Assembly (NCBI RefSeq): GCF_009727055.1
Contig: NC_052357.1
Location: 8,853,126-8,917,125, forward strand
DNA: 64,000 nucleotides
Reading direction: 5' to 3'
DNA from: Benincasa hispida
Lineage: Eukaryota; Streptophyta; Magnoliopsida; Cucurbitales; Cucurbitaceae
Shown piece by piece: positions 10,435 to 22,300 of this stretch (its first letter is position 1; each line of letters starts with the position of its first letter). Position numbers and translations under genes: made by a program. The notes beneath the pieces are model-generated. The model had not been told where the DNA came from and ran no database searches. It saw only the letters and a program-made list of their open reading frames with translations.

Positions 10435-11279
10435 TAATAGATAGAAGAATAAAGGGGAAATCTAAAAATATAGTACCAATTTAAAATATTTGCAATTATG
10501 AAAGTGTTGATCCGTCAACTTTTGAATTTTTTCTAATTTTCGATTTTGCCCTCTATTTTCTTCTTGCATGTCTTCTTCTTCCCTTTCTTTTTTATTTTTA
10601 ATTTTATTTTCTTTCCTTTTCTCCCGATTTTTTTTCTTTCTCCGATTTTTTTATTTTCTTTCTTTCTTCGATTTTTTTAAATTTTTTTCCTTTTTCCAGT
10701 TTAATTTTATTTTTTTTATTTTCTTTCCTTTCTCTAGTTTTTGTTTCCATCTCTCCAAACATTTTCCTCTCTCCTTCATCTTCCCATTTCCCACTAAAAT
10801 CATTAAAAAAGAATTACGAGACTGAGTTTCAAACCCAAGACTTGAAGTGCCTAACTCACAAATGACTTAACATCAACAAACCAATCATCAAGTTTGATTA
10901 CTATAACAAAAACAGATTTAAAAGAAACTACTTATTTTAGTCCTCAAGTTTGTACCATTTTTAGAATCATTTATTAAAAGTTTGAAATAATAAAGGATAA
11001 TAGTTATTAAACAAGTTTATTTCTCAAAAAGATGAGAAATGAGAACACTACTAATCATGCCAAGAGTTTTTTTTCCCCTTTTTATAGGACTTTAAGAGTA
11101 TGAAGTCTATCAGTAGTGTCATTGATTACATGTTATCATGGACAACATGTTATTGGTGATACTATGATATTATGCTATTAATGAAAACTTTTATGCACAA
11201 TCAAACAATCTTGAGGAGTCATTTCATCTCAAATACTGCATTACATAATACATAAATACTATGAGTAATATCCTTTACA
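10435..11279. other. Intergenic, low-complexity
   Basis: 10520-10800 is a T/C-rich tract with TTTC and TTTTT runs; the Phe/Ser-rich open frame at 10568-10825 is a by-product of it. A tRNA-derived SINE-like piece (separate entry) follows. I see no gene. Confidence 0.6.
10820..10895 (-). mobile_element. tRNA-derived SINE-like fragment
   Basis: On the minus strand, 'gggtttgaaactc' (B box-like, 10824-10836) is preceded by 'tggtttgttgatgttaagtc' (A box-like) at a tRNA-like spacing. The flanks show no cloverleaf, so I read it as a short SINE or tRNA relic, not a tRNA gene. Confidence 0.35.
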
Positions 11280-12190
11280 TTGATAGTAATAGAAAGTTAT
11301 CACTGGCAGTAGCTATCAATGATATCCTTTATGACTATCAATGTAGAACGATATCACTCTATACCTATATGCATCAATAATGATATACAAACACACTAAT
11401 GTATCAACAAATTAACCAAAAGACCCAAAATATTTACAAACAAGTATATAACATGATATCAAATTCAAAGAACAAAAAACATCAAAACATTACCATTGAT
11501 AGAAATATATCAGCAATAGCCACTATTGGCTATCATTGATAGAAACATATCAGTGATAGCAACTAATATCCCATTTCTAAAATTGAAAGCTATAAGTAAT
11601 AGCAACATCTAATAACAACTACCAATGATAGCAACTGATAACACATTTCTCGAATTGAAGCTATCACTGATAGCAATTATCAGTTGCTATCACTAATAGC
11701 AGACATCAGTGATGTTCATCGATAGTAGCATCATTGATAGCAACTGATAGCAGCATCACTAATAACAACTAATAGCAGCTATTAGTCATAGCAACTCATA
11801 GAACATTTCTTAAATTGAAAGTTATCACTGATAGCAGTATCACTGATTGTAGCTATCAATGATAGCAACTAATAGCACACTTCTCAAATTGAAAGTTATC
11901 ACTGATAGCAGCTATAGTGATAGCTTTCAATTTGATAAGTGTTTCAGTGATATTCACTTATAGCAGCTATCAATGATAGCAACTAATAGCTTCTCAAATC
12001 GAAAAGCTACCACTGATAGTAATTATCTATGATAGATACTAATAGCAGCTATCGGTGATAATTACTAATAGTACACTTCTCAAATTAAAAATCACTAATA
12101 GTACACTTCTCAAATTAAAAACTATCACTGATAGCAGCTATCAGTGATAGCTTTCAATTTGATTAGTGATAGCTTTCAATTTGTGAAAAT
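11280..12190. repeat. TATCAGTGATAG minisatellite with long palindromes
   Basis: Dozens of copies of 'gatagcaactgatagc' and 'tatcactgatagcagc' in both senses, merging into palindromes; the clearest is 29 nt at 12122-12150 (14-nt arms around one A). Phrases such as 'cttctcaaattgaaa' recur between them with a period of roughly 50-110 bp. It shares its core word with the TATC-rich MITEs at 1122, 20672 and 21424. Confidence 0.7.
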
Positions 12191-12737
12191 CGGGAAGCAA
12201 CATGTAAAATGGTGGCTAAACATGGGTTTTTTGGTCTTTTACCATTTTTTGTTCTATATATGCAATTATTTTATCTTTATACTACATATTCTAATATTTT
12301 GGGCTTAAATTCCATTTATGCAACTAGCCTTTTTAAAATAGATACTCACAATTATAATAGTGCAGAAAAGTTAAATTTGAGGTGGTAAATGGTTAGAGAA
12401 TATAGCAGGAAAACTAAATCTAAAAGCTTGTATACAAGCCTTTGACATGTTGGTAAAAATTAAAAAGTGCATAAACAAGATCTTCTCATAATCTCATTTA
12501 CTGTAGCAAGCTAACTCCACAACCCTAAATGAGGCCTAAGCCTAAGTTTACTTTCATTCGTATAATTAAATTAACAAATTTAGTATTAAAATAAAAATTT
12601 ATTAAGCACAATACAATCAATATTTTTCTAATTTAAAATTAAAAATTGAACACCATAACTGCTTTCTCTGTTCATTACTCTTTAATGACAATTAATATAA
12701 GACCCATCCTCGTAGTTGTACTTTAAAAAAACAATTA

Positions 12738-14498
12738 CTATGGGATTGTTTGGGGCTTGAGATAGGATGTCAGAGTTCATATGTCTGTAGAGTCCATATA
12801 TCTGTAGAGTTTATATGTTTGTATTTGAGATGTTGAGTTATTTAGTCTGAGTTCATATGTCTGTGTTTTGGGTGCAGAATTGAGTTCATATGTCTGGATA
12901 TCTGATGCAGTTTTTTAAATCTAAATATTATGTTTTTATGATTACTATTTTTGTCTTAAAAATTTTTTTTATTCAATAATTCTACCCACATTTGTTTAAA
13001 TAAAATATGGATTGTAATTTTTTTCTTTTAATTTTTAGAACTTTTCTTTCTTTCTTTCTTTCTTTCTTTTTTGGTCAATGAACAACAATTAACCCATTAC
13101 ATTTCTTGTAGACATATGGTTAAATAAAATGATAAACTAAAGCGAAATCAAAACTTTCTAGCCAATTTTTCTTCATGAATTTCATTATCATCTTCTTATT
13201 TTTCTTCTTATTTCTATTGTTGCTCTATATTTTTACTATGTCATGTATTTTTTTTTCATTAAATTCCCCCATCATCGTAAAAGCCAATGGAATGTCACCA
13301 CATTTCTTCAACAGTTTCACTTTCATTTCCTCTAAATTTGGAGAATCATCAGAGAACAAATTTCTATTTTTCACTAATTCTTACTAGAAAATGTTCCAGG
13401 ATTTTTTTTTTCATCTTATGGTTTTTTTTTCCTATTCAACTGCATACATACTTTTCGTCTAAATATTCTTAACACTCATTTGACATGTGAACTCATTACG
13501 TATAAAAATTGCACTTAATATAGATAAAATAATATTTTTTATATAATCAACAACCCTACAACATATTTTAACAGTCATCAGTCTTATAATAGTCGGAAGT
13601 AGTTGTTGAAGTTGGTTATTGAAAATGATTTTTGTTGGAGTTTGTAGCCGGAGGTGGTTGTTGGAGCCTAAAGTTGGTCGCATGAAGGTGTATTAGAGTT
13701 GATTGTCGAAGTTTGTCATCGGAGGTTATTTTCGAATCCCAGAGTTGGGCGGGCGAAAGTGGTCATCGAAGTTAATCATCAAATATGATTTTCGGTAGAG
13801 ATTGTAGTCGGAGGTGAATGTAGGAACCTAAAGTTAGTCGCATGAAAGAGTATTAGAGTTGGTTATCGGAGTTTTTCATTGAAGGTGGTTGTCGAAGCCT
13901 TGAGCTGGTCTTCAGAGTTGCTCGTTCGAACGTGATCATCGAAGGTGATTTTTATTAGAGTTTGTAGTCGGAGGTGGTCGTCGGAGCCTATGAAGGTGGT
14001 TGTTGTTGGTCATCGAAGTTTGTTATCGGAGCCAATTGGTCGTCAGAATTGGTAGCGCGAAAGTGGTTGTCGAAGTTGGTTACCAAAGGTGGTTATCAAA
14101 GTTGGTCGCGCGAAGTTTGTCGGAGCTCCGAGTTGGTCGTCGAAGCTATCATCGGAGTTGGTTGTTGGAGTCCGAATTTCGTCACTGGAATTGTTATCGA
14201 AAGTGGTTGTCAAATCTCGGAGTTGGTCACTGAAGTTGCCATCGGAGGTGGTTGTCAGAGTCCGGAGTTGGTCGTCGGAGTTGTCATCAGAGGTGGTTGT
14301 CCAAGTCCGGAGTTAGTTCTCAGAGTGTGACAGTAGCCGATGGGTGAAGCCATTGAAAACATGGAAAGAAATGAGAGTTGGGGTGAGTTGGTAAAATATA
14401 CCAACTCAACTCCATCAACATTTAAAGTTGGTGGGTCAAATAATAAGTTAATATATTATACCAACTCAACTCATGTTGGTGAGTCAAACACCCCCTAT
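12738..14498. mobile_element. Putative non-autonomous TIR transposon
   Basis: Left end 'tatgggattgtttggggctt' and right end (reverse strand) 'tatagggggtgtttgactca' form an imperfect terminal inverted repeat. Near the right end, 'gagttggtaaaatatacc' and 'accaactcaactc' form internal palindromes. Between the ends lie repeats of 'gagttcatatgtctgt' (12772-12900), a (TTTC)n run (13041-13070) and a GTTGGTCGTCGGAG minisatellite. No transposase and no convincing target duplication were found, so the limits are tentative. Confidence 0.35.
13560..14330 (+). repeat. GTTGGTCGTCGGAG minisatellite
   Basis: Degenerate tandem units of roughly 45-55 bp built from 'ggagttggtcgtcggag' and 'tcatcggaggtggttgtc'. 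Three overlapping open frames at 13974-14330 in all three plus-strand frames are translations of this repeat (VVGA, WSSELV-type strings) and are not genes. Confidence 0.75.
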
Positions 14499-14629
14499 AA
14501 ATTATATATTGATCATGACACTAAAATCAAGACATAACAATCTAAACATCCAAAAGTTGTTGTGTTTCCTCGTAAAAACCATTTTTTTTTTCAATTTAAT
14601 GATTGTTATTCTTAGTATCTATTAATTCT

Positions 14630-14783
14630 AATAATAAATTAGTGACACAAAAAATTGTCATAGTAGTCGAAAAAAATCCAAATTTTTTTCTTTTCCCCGT
14701 TTTATTACATTTAATGACTTTATTTGTAGTCATAAATTAATGACATGAAAAATTGTCATTAAAAATCCCAAATTGTTGTAGTG
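14630..14783 (-). mobile_element. Terminal fragment of a CACTA-type DNA transposon
   Basis: On the minus strand the sequence begins CACTACAACAATTTGGG at 14783, the hallmark end of plant CACTA (En/Spm) elements. It is followed by subterminal repeats of the 'aatgacaatttttcatgtca' / 'ctatgacaattttttgtgtc' kind. The opposite end was not found, so only a fragment is claimed. Confidence 0.45.
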
Positions 14784-16187
14784 AACAACAACTACATTGT
14801 AATTAACATTGCAAGACAAAATATCACGAGTGGTTGCAAAAATAGCAAAAACCATTCTAAAAATTGTAAATTTAGCAGTGACTTTTTTAAATTTACATAC
14901 ATATATATAGCAAAACGATATTAGGTATGACTTAAATTTTTTAATATTCAAATTTAAATATTTTTGGTGTAGCAGCTTTAACATGAGAACCTAATAATAA
15001 TAATTTTTTTTTAAAAAAAAAAAAAAAAAAAAAAATTCATTGACTTTGATATTCAGAAAAAAAAAAAAAGAAAAAAAAAACCTAGAAAGCAACTTCTCTC
15101 CCTTGTATGTGACAATAACACTTATTTTGCAAATTTGATAAATAATCAGAACTTTTATATTAAGGGATTTTGTCATTCACCAAAAGTAAAACAAAAAGAA
15201 AACAATATCTTTATTTAAACAATAATATATTTATTCTGAACAATGCATTTAAATATTACATAAAAATTCCTCTTAGACCTTTTGGACATTTTTGTATTGG
15301 TAATATACTTTTTGAAAATAGACCTATAGTATTTAACAAAGACTTGGAAATGAAATTCACATATACAACTAACCATTTAAAAAAAAAATACTTTTGGATG
15401 TAGAAAAAAAAAACTACAAAAAAAATACTTTGGGCATTTATATCTAGTCATAATTAAGGAGTCACCACATTATGATGACAATTTGAATATAGCTTAACTG
15501 ATTAAGACATATCGTGTCAACCAAAAGGTACTTAATATTAAAATTCATCTTCTTTCAAATTAATTACTTTGTTTAGCATTTTGATTCCTATAAATTTGAT
15601 CTTATTTCATTTTAATTAATATACATATGATTAAACGTGAATTTAATTTCTATAGTTTCAATAGTTATCAAAAATAGTCATTTCTTGTTAGTTTGAAATG
15701 AAATTTTTATAGTCAAATTTAGTACACTAATAATAATACATCTTAGGAGTATATATTTCTATAATTATATATAGAGAAAGAATGATAAAGTATACTAATT
15801 TTTTTTTAATAAATTACTAAGAGATAGAACTATATTTAAGATTTATATATATGAAAAAATATACAGAATAAATTTAGACACTTGAAAGTATGAAAAAAGA
15901 TTAAAATAGTCTTTTGATTTGACCAAATTTCTCTGAGGTAATAGTGAAAATTTGTCTGTTTCAACCCTATATCTTTCACTATCTATATATATATATTGAC
16001 ACTTGACCTAGGGACAAGTGGGGAGTTGAATCATTATAAACTTAATTGACTAGGATATATAATCTAAAAAAACTAGGATATATATATATATATATTAGAA
16101 ATTTGGAAGTAAAGTTTATAGAAAGGGTCAAATGTCAATGAAAATTCCAATTGCAACCAATCAAAAATTGGAGCACAGAATTGTTTG
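14784..16187. other. AT-rich intergenic and upstream region of the kinase gene
   Basis: Contains A-runs at 15005-15085 and 15380-15425, a weak SINE-like A box at 15487-15510 ('tagcttaactgattaagaca', no good B box) and a (TA)n run at about 16078-16098. No credible reading frame. The final part must include the promoter of the receptor kinase. Confidence 0.5.
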
Positions 16188-16202
16188 GTTATATTTATAA
16201 AT
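16157..16202 (+). promoter_or_regulatory. Likely core promoter of the receptor kinase
   Basis: A CCAAT word at about 16157 and a TATA-like 'atatttataaat' at 16191-16202 lie about 50 bp before the exon 1 ATG at 16251. The spacing would leave a short 5' UTR of roughly 20-25 nt. Inferred from position and consensus only. Confidence 0.4.
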
Positions 16203-16250
16203 CAAGAAGATTAAGAATTAGGGAGGGAAATTAAAACCAAAGGCTTAGAA

Positions 16251-16353
16251 ATGGGGATGGGTGTGGAATGGAGCTTGGTCTCTGTGGTGTCTTTCTGTCT
16301 TTTGGGTATGGTCTTTCACTCTGGCTTTCTTCATGCTGGCAAAGCTCCAAAAG
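16251..16353 (+). other. Exon 1 of the receptor kinase (signal peptide)
   Basis: Codes [20 protein letters not shown] and on to HAGKAPK: a short N-terminus, a hydrophobic core and a small-residue exit typical of a secretion signal. It ends AAA-G before GTAAC (phase 1). The acceptor at 23586-23587 ('ttggttgaag') supplies AC, completing GAC (Asp) directly before FISIDCGG, the place and phase at which this family normally carries its first intron. A second in-frame ATG lies at 16257. Transcript evidence would settle the link. Confidence 0.7.
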
Positions 16354-19300
16354 GTAACAAAACAATAATGCTTTATTCATATCATTATTTTCTGCCGATT
16401 AGATTGACTTAAAAGGAAAATTTTGTTTTTTTTTATAAAATTGATTTAAATATACTTTAAAAACTATTTTAAGTATTTACCAAACACTATAGTTTCTTCA
16501 AAAAATGACTTATTTTTAAAATTAAACACTTGAAAATGTATTCCAAACATACCTAAATTGTTGTATTTTTAGATTTTGTTTCCTTTTAATTTTTATACTT
16601 TCAAATGTCTAATACTAAGATTTTGAGAGTATAAAGACTAAAATGAAATAGAACTCGAACTATAGAGATTAAATTTTGATTTTAACCTACCTTTGTTTTT
16701 CTCTCAGCAAGATTCAATCCTCAACAATCACTAAAGTCTCGTTTGGTAAACTAATTTGGTTTTTTTTTTTTTTTTAAATTAAACTTATAGACACTACTTT
16801 CATCTCTAAATTTTTTCATTTGTTATCTATTTTTACCAATGGTTTAAAAAATCAAGTCAAAACCTGAAAACTTAAGGTTCCGTTTGGTAACCATTTTGTT
16901 TTTTAAAATTAAACCTATATCATCTACATTTCTTACAATGATTTGTATCTTTCTTAAGTATAATGGTTGAATTCTTAACCAAATTCTAAAGATAAAAACA
17001 ACTTTTTGAAAGCTATTTTTTTTAGTTCTCAAAATTTGGCTTGGCATTTTAAACTATTTTCACTAGATAATAAAAGAAGAAATTTGGAAGTGAAAGTAAT
17101 GTCTATAGGCTTAATTTTCAAAAATAAAAACAAAAAAAAAATGATTATCAAACGGGACTTTAAAAAGTAGCTTTTTAAAAAAAATTGCTTTTGGAATTTG
17201 GCTAAAAATTTAACCATTATAGTTAAGAAAAATACAAATCATTATAAAAATAAGGTGGGAATAGATTTAATTTTTAAGAACTAAAATAAACTACCAAATA
17301 ATTACACGATGGGACTAAAATAATACAATCATGGTTGGAATTCGATCGAATTGATTTTAATATATTGTGAGAAGAAAATATAATACCTCATAATAGTATT
17401 CTTTAAATTGAGATTATTTTTAGTACATAACTTTAAAAGAGAGGAAAGAAAAGAAAGCTAATTTTGGAATTTGTCTGTTTGGTTTTTGAAATTTCAAAAT
17501 TACATCAATTTAATCAATCTACTTGAGTTTTCTTTTTTAATTCATAAATTTGTCTAAAAAAAAATTGAAAATTTAAAGTTTCATTAGACAGAAACATTAA
17601 AATTTTATAAATAAAATTTTTAAAATTCTTGATTTTTGTAGAGATTTATTAAACACAAATTTAAACTATATGACCTAATAAACACAAAGTTGAAAGTTTG
17701 ATAATCATTTAAACATTTATTTATGGTTTTTGAAAATTAAACTTATAACACTATTTTACTCCTATACTTCAATGATTTGTTATCCACTTTCTCTAAATTT
17801 TTCCAAAGGAAAAAAAAAAAGAGAGAAGAGGGAAAAACAAGCAGAATTTTCAAAAATAAAAAATTAAAGCCTATTTGATAAATTATTTAATTTTCTATTT
17901 TTGAAAATTATACTTATTTTCTTTACAACTTTTTTTTATCATAGGTTTCATTTTTTTTCTAACCGAATACTCAGAATTATCAGCTTGAAATTTTGCTTAA
18001 AAATTTTCTTTTTTTTTTTTTTTAAATTAAGCTTATTTTTGTCTTTGAAATTTTTTAAACACTTCTAAAAAGCATATATATAAAAAAAAAAAAACAAAGA
18101 AATCAAGAGGTGAAAGTAGTGTTTATGAGTTTAATTTTAAAAAAACCAAGAATGAAAAACGACCTTAGTTTTTTGTTTTTGTTTTTTTAAAAAAAATTAA
18201 ACTTATAAAATACTACTTCTACTCATAAAAATTTTATATTTTGTTATCTAGTTTTTAAAAATCAAATCAAATTTTGAAAACTAGGGTCTTACCTATTAAC
18301 AATTTGGTTTTTGGTTTTTAGTTTTTGAAAATGAAAAGTAGCATTAGAAAAGTTGTTTTAATTTTTAAAATTTGATTAGGAATATGAATTGTTTCTCTAA
18401 GAAGAGTGAAAACAATAATAGAAAAATTAGAAACAAACAATCGAAATTTCAAAAATTGGAAATTAAAATTGAAATAGCGGTTAATCAGAACGTAAATGAT
18501 TATCAAATAGGGCTTATATAAAAAATGAAATCATTATCAAATAAAGTTTTAAAGATTTAATAAACATAGTTAGATGTTTAAGGACTAATTAACTAGATGC
18601 AAACTTCAAATTGTGAACTAAACTTATAATTTAACCATGAAAAACTAAATTAATGTTTCTTCCAAATAAAATATTCAAAATCTAAAAGATGGAGATAAAA
18701 ATATATTAACTAAAATGCCCAAAAATTGATAGTTTAGAAATCAAATTAGGATTTAAATTTGTGAGCTATCAAAGGAAAAAAGATACTTCTATTTGATAAT
18801 TTTTTGGACCCTATTGAATAATTATTTGGACCTTTTGATTTTCTGTTTTTGGTTTTAAAAATTAAATCTATAGACACTCCTTTTATCTTTAAATTTCTTT
18901 ATTTGTTATCTACTTTTTACTAATAGTTTAAAAAACTAAGCCAAAATTTGAAAACTTATGTCCGTTTGGTAACCATTTTATTTTTAAAAATTAAGTCTAT
19001 AGACACTATTTCCACCTCCAAATTTCTTCGAATTATTATATAACCTTTTATCAATGGTTTAAAAAACCAAGCCAAAATTTGAAAACTAAAAAAATAGGCC
19101 CTGTTTAGTAACAATTTTGTTTTTCGTTTTTATTTTTAAAAATTAAGCTTATGAACACTACTTCCACCTACAATATTTTTCTTTTATTATTTATAGGTTT
19201 GGCAATAGGGTCAGGACAAGACGGAGAGGGGTTCCCCATCCCGTACCCGATGGGGGGATTTACCCCCATTTGAAAGCGAGGACAAGGGCGGGGATTCCCC

Positions 19301-22300
19301 GTTTCCCCTTTTGTTTCTCCATGAGGACCTTTTTATATTAAAAAAAACCTTAAAATTTTCTTTGATTTGGGCTTGAACACTTTTTAAATTGGGTTTAAAT
19401 GTAAAAAGTTAAGATATCTTATAATATATATAATATATATATATATATATATAATGTTTAAAATTCTAATCTGGGGTGAGGATACCCTCCCCATCACCGC
19501 CTCGTCCCCGATTTAGGGACCCTAAAGAGATTCCCGGTCAAACTGGGGATTCCCCGTTCTGATCGGGGTGGTGTCCAATGGGGACCCGACCCCGCGAAAA
19601 ATTTTGCTAACCCTAATTATCTACTTTTCACCAATGGTTTAAAAAACCAAGCTAAATTTTGAGAACTAAAAAAAGTAGCTTTCAAAAAGTTGTTTTTGCT
19701 CTTGGAATTTGGCTAAAAATTCAGACATTGTACTTAATAAAATATGCAAAATCATTGTCATAAATGTGAATGAAATAGGCTTAATTTAAAAACTAAAAAA
19801 ATTAAAATATCAAATGGGGTCGTAGCTTTAGATTTTTTTTTCTAAAAAAAATCGGCTAAGAATTCAACAATTTGACTTAGAAAAGATACAAATCATGGTA
19901 AGAAATTGAGAGAAAATAGGCTTAATTTTTAAAAGTAACAAATAAAAAATGAAATGGTTATCAAACAATGCCTAAAAAAAAGTAGTTTTTAAAAAGTCGT
20001 TTTTATTTTTTGAAATTTGGTTAAGAATTTAACCATTGTACTTAAGAAGAGGCAAATCAATGTAAGAAATGGTGAGGAAATATGCTTAATTTTCAAAAAC
20101 TAAAAATCAAAATCGAAATGATTACCAAACGGGACGTTGGTTTATCGATTTTAGCCTTCTAAAATAAAGTCTATAAACACCTTTTTTACCTTGAAATTTC
20201 TTGTTTAGTTATCTATTTTTAAAAACCAAACCAAGTTTTGAAAAAAAAAAATTTAAGCTCTGTTTGGTAACTATTTCATCTTTTGTTTTTGAAAATTAAG
20301 TATATTTTATCTCAATTTCTTTATAATGAGTTGCATATTTCTTAAGTACAAAAGTTAAATTCTTAAAAAACAAAACTACTTTTAAAAAAACTACTTTTTT
20401 AGTTTTCAAAATTTGACTTGGTTTTATAAAAATATTGGTAAAAAGGAAGAAATTAGAGGTGGAAAAAAAATGTTTAGAGACTTAATTTTAAAAAATTTAA
20501 AACAAAAAACTAAATGGTTATCAAATGAAACCATAATAATGTTTTAAAAAAATAATTTTACTATAATGTATATTAATGAAAAAATATAATAAAAATAGTT
20601 TGATTAAGTTTGTACTAAAAGAAAATTAAAGAACTCGTCAAAAATTTATTTTACTTTTTTAAGAAACAAAGGCAAAAATACAAGGAAAATTATTTTAAAT
20701 GACAAAATTGCTAAAAATATTTACAACTAATAGCAAAATATCACAGTCTATTTGTGATAAATCGTGATAGACTACTATCTGTGTCTATCTGTGTCATGAT
20801 AGATATAGCCAATAGTATATCGCTGTCTATCACAGATACACTGTGATATTTTACTATTAACTGTAAATATTTTGATTCATTTTTCTATATTTGAAAACAA
20901 CCCAACACACAACACATAAGTTTTTTTTTATTTTTAGTTTTTTAAAAAATATAAAATAAAAAGTAATTACTAAACATATTTTTGGTTTTCTGTTTTTTTA
21001 GTAGAAAACCAAAAATAGTTACCAAATCTATAAGATTTTTGTTTCTTAAAAGCTAAAGAAAAGACATAAAAAATAAAAAATAAAAACTATAAAAAACTAA
21101 GACTTTGTTCAGTAAGAAATATGAAAGCACAAATTTAATAACGAGGGATTCCATGAAAATAGAGTTGCATTTCATGTTATCAAATATGTAGGTAATATTT
21201 TAAGAAATTAAATTTTAATTTAAAGCAATTATTTTAAATATGTTTGATATGTATTTATAAATCATAAAATTGGTTGTTAGATATCTACTAAATATTAGAT
21301 TAACTATAAACCAATATTAATTAATTTACGAACATGTTTTATGTTAATTTTTTTGAATGATTATTACATTGTAATATTGTATAATTTAATACATTACATA
21401 ATGCACATTAATTTGGGGACTTCAAAAATAGAAAAATAAGGGAACTATTTATACAAAGTAGCAAAGTTTTAATTTTATTTGGTAGAGATTAATCAAGGAT
21501 GATAGAAGTCTATCAGTATCTATCAGTGATAGAAACTGATAGAATTCTACCATTAACAGACGTTGATAGAAGTTTATCATTGTTTGTCAGTATTTTTTTT
21601 TTTTTTTTACTATTTTTGTAATAGTTTGACATTTTTTCTATATGTGAAAATTTTTCTATTAATTTTTTTTGAAAAGATGATAATTAATTTAAGTAATCAT
21701 ACAATCCAAAAACAAATTTCATAATCAAAGTTCCAATAATTTGCCAAACATACGAAAATATAAAACAGAATCCATGTCCTAAAAATCTAATAGCTAATCA
21801 AAAAGATCTAAATTGACCGTTTATTGTTAGGGGACACTTGCAAGAATGAAAAAATTATTAAATTTACAAATTTAGCAACGATTTTTCACAATTTGCAAAT
21901 ATAGTAAAAAAAAACATAAAAAAGCATATTTTCATTCTTATGATTCCAAATTTATCCTTATTGGTGTATCAACATGTATATCAATAGTATATCTAATATA
22001 TTTTATATCAAATATATCAATCATGTAATATACTTTATATTTGATATATCAATTTACTAATATACCAAATATGAAATATGTAAGTTACACGATTGTATAC
22101 CAAATGAATCATTTATAAACCATATTAATGAATCATTTATAAACCATATTTATTAGTCAAGAAGTGCTTGTTCACTTAGTATTATTCTTGGACTTAATTT
22201 CTATCCTTATTCATCTGTTATAAAATATTTTTTATAGTACATTATAATCAGCTTATAGTGGTTCATTCCATTATGTTAGTAACCATTTTAAATAAATGTT

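Noticed and set aside
10568..10825. Phe/Ser-rich 85-codon open frame
   Set aside because: Translation of a T/C-rich low-complexity tract; no start context, domain or codon structure.
13974..14330. 118-codon frame plus two overlapping frames in the other plus phases
   Set aside because: All three are readings of the GTTGGTCGTCGGAG minisatellite; a real gene would not be open in three frames.
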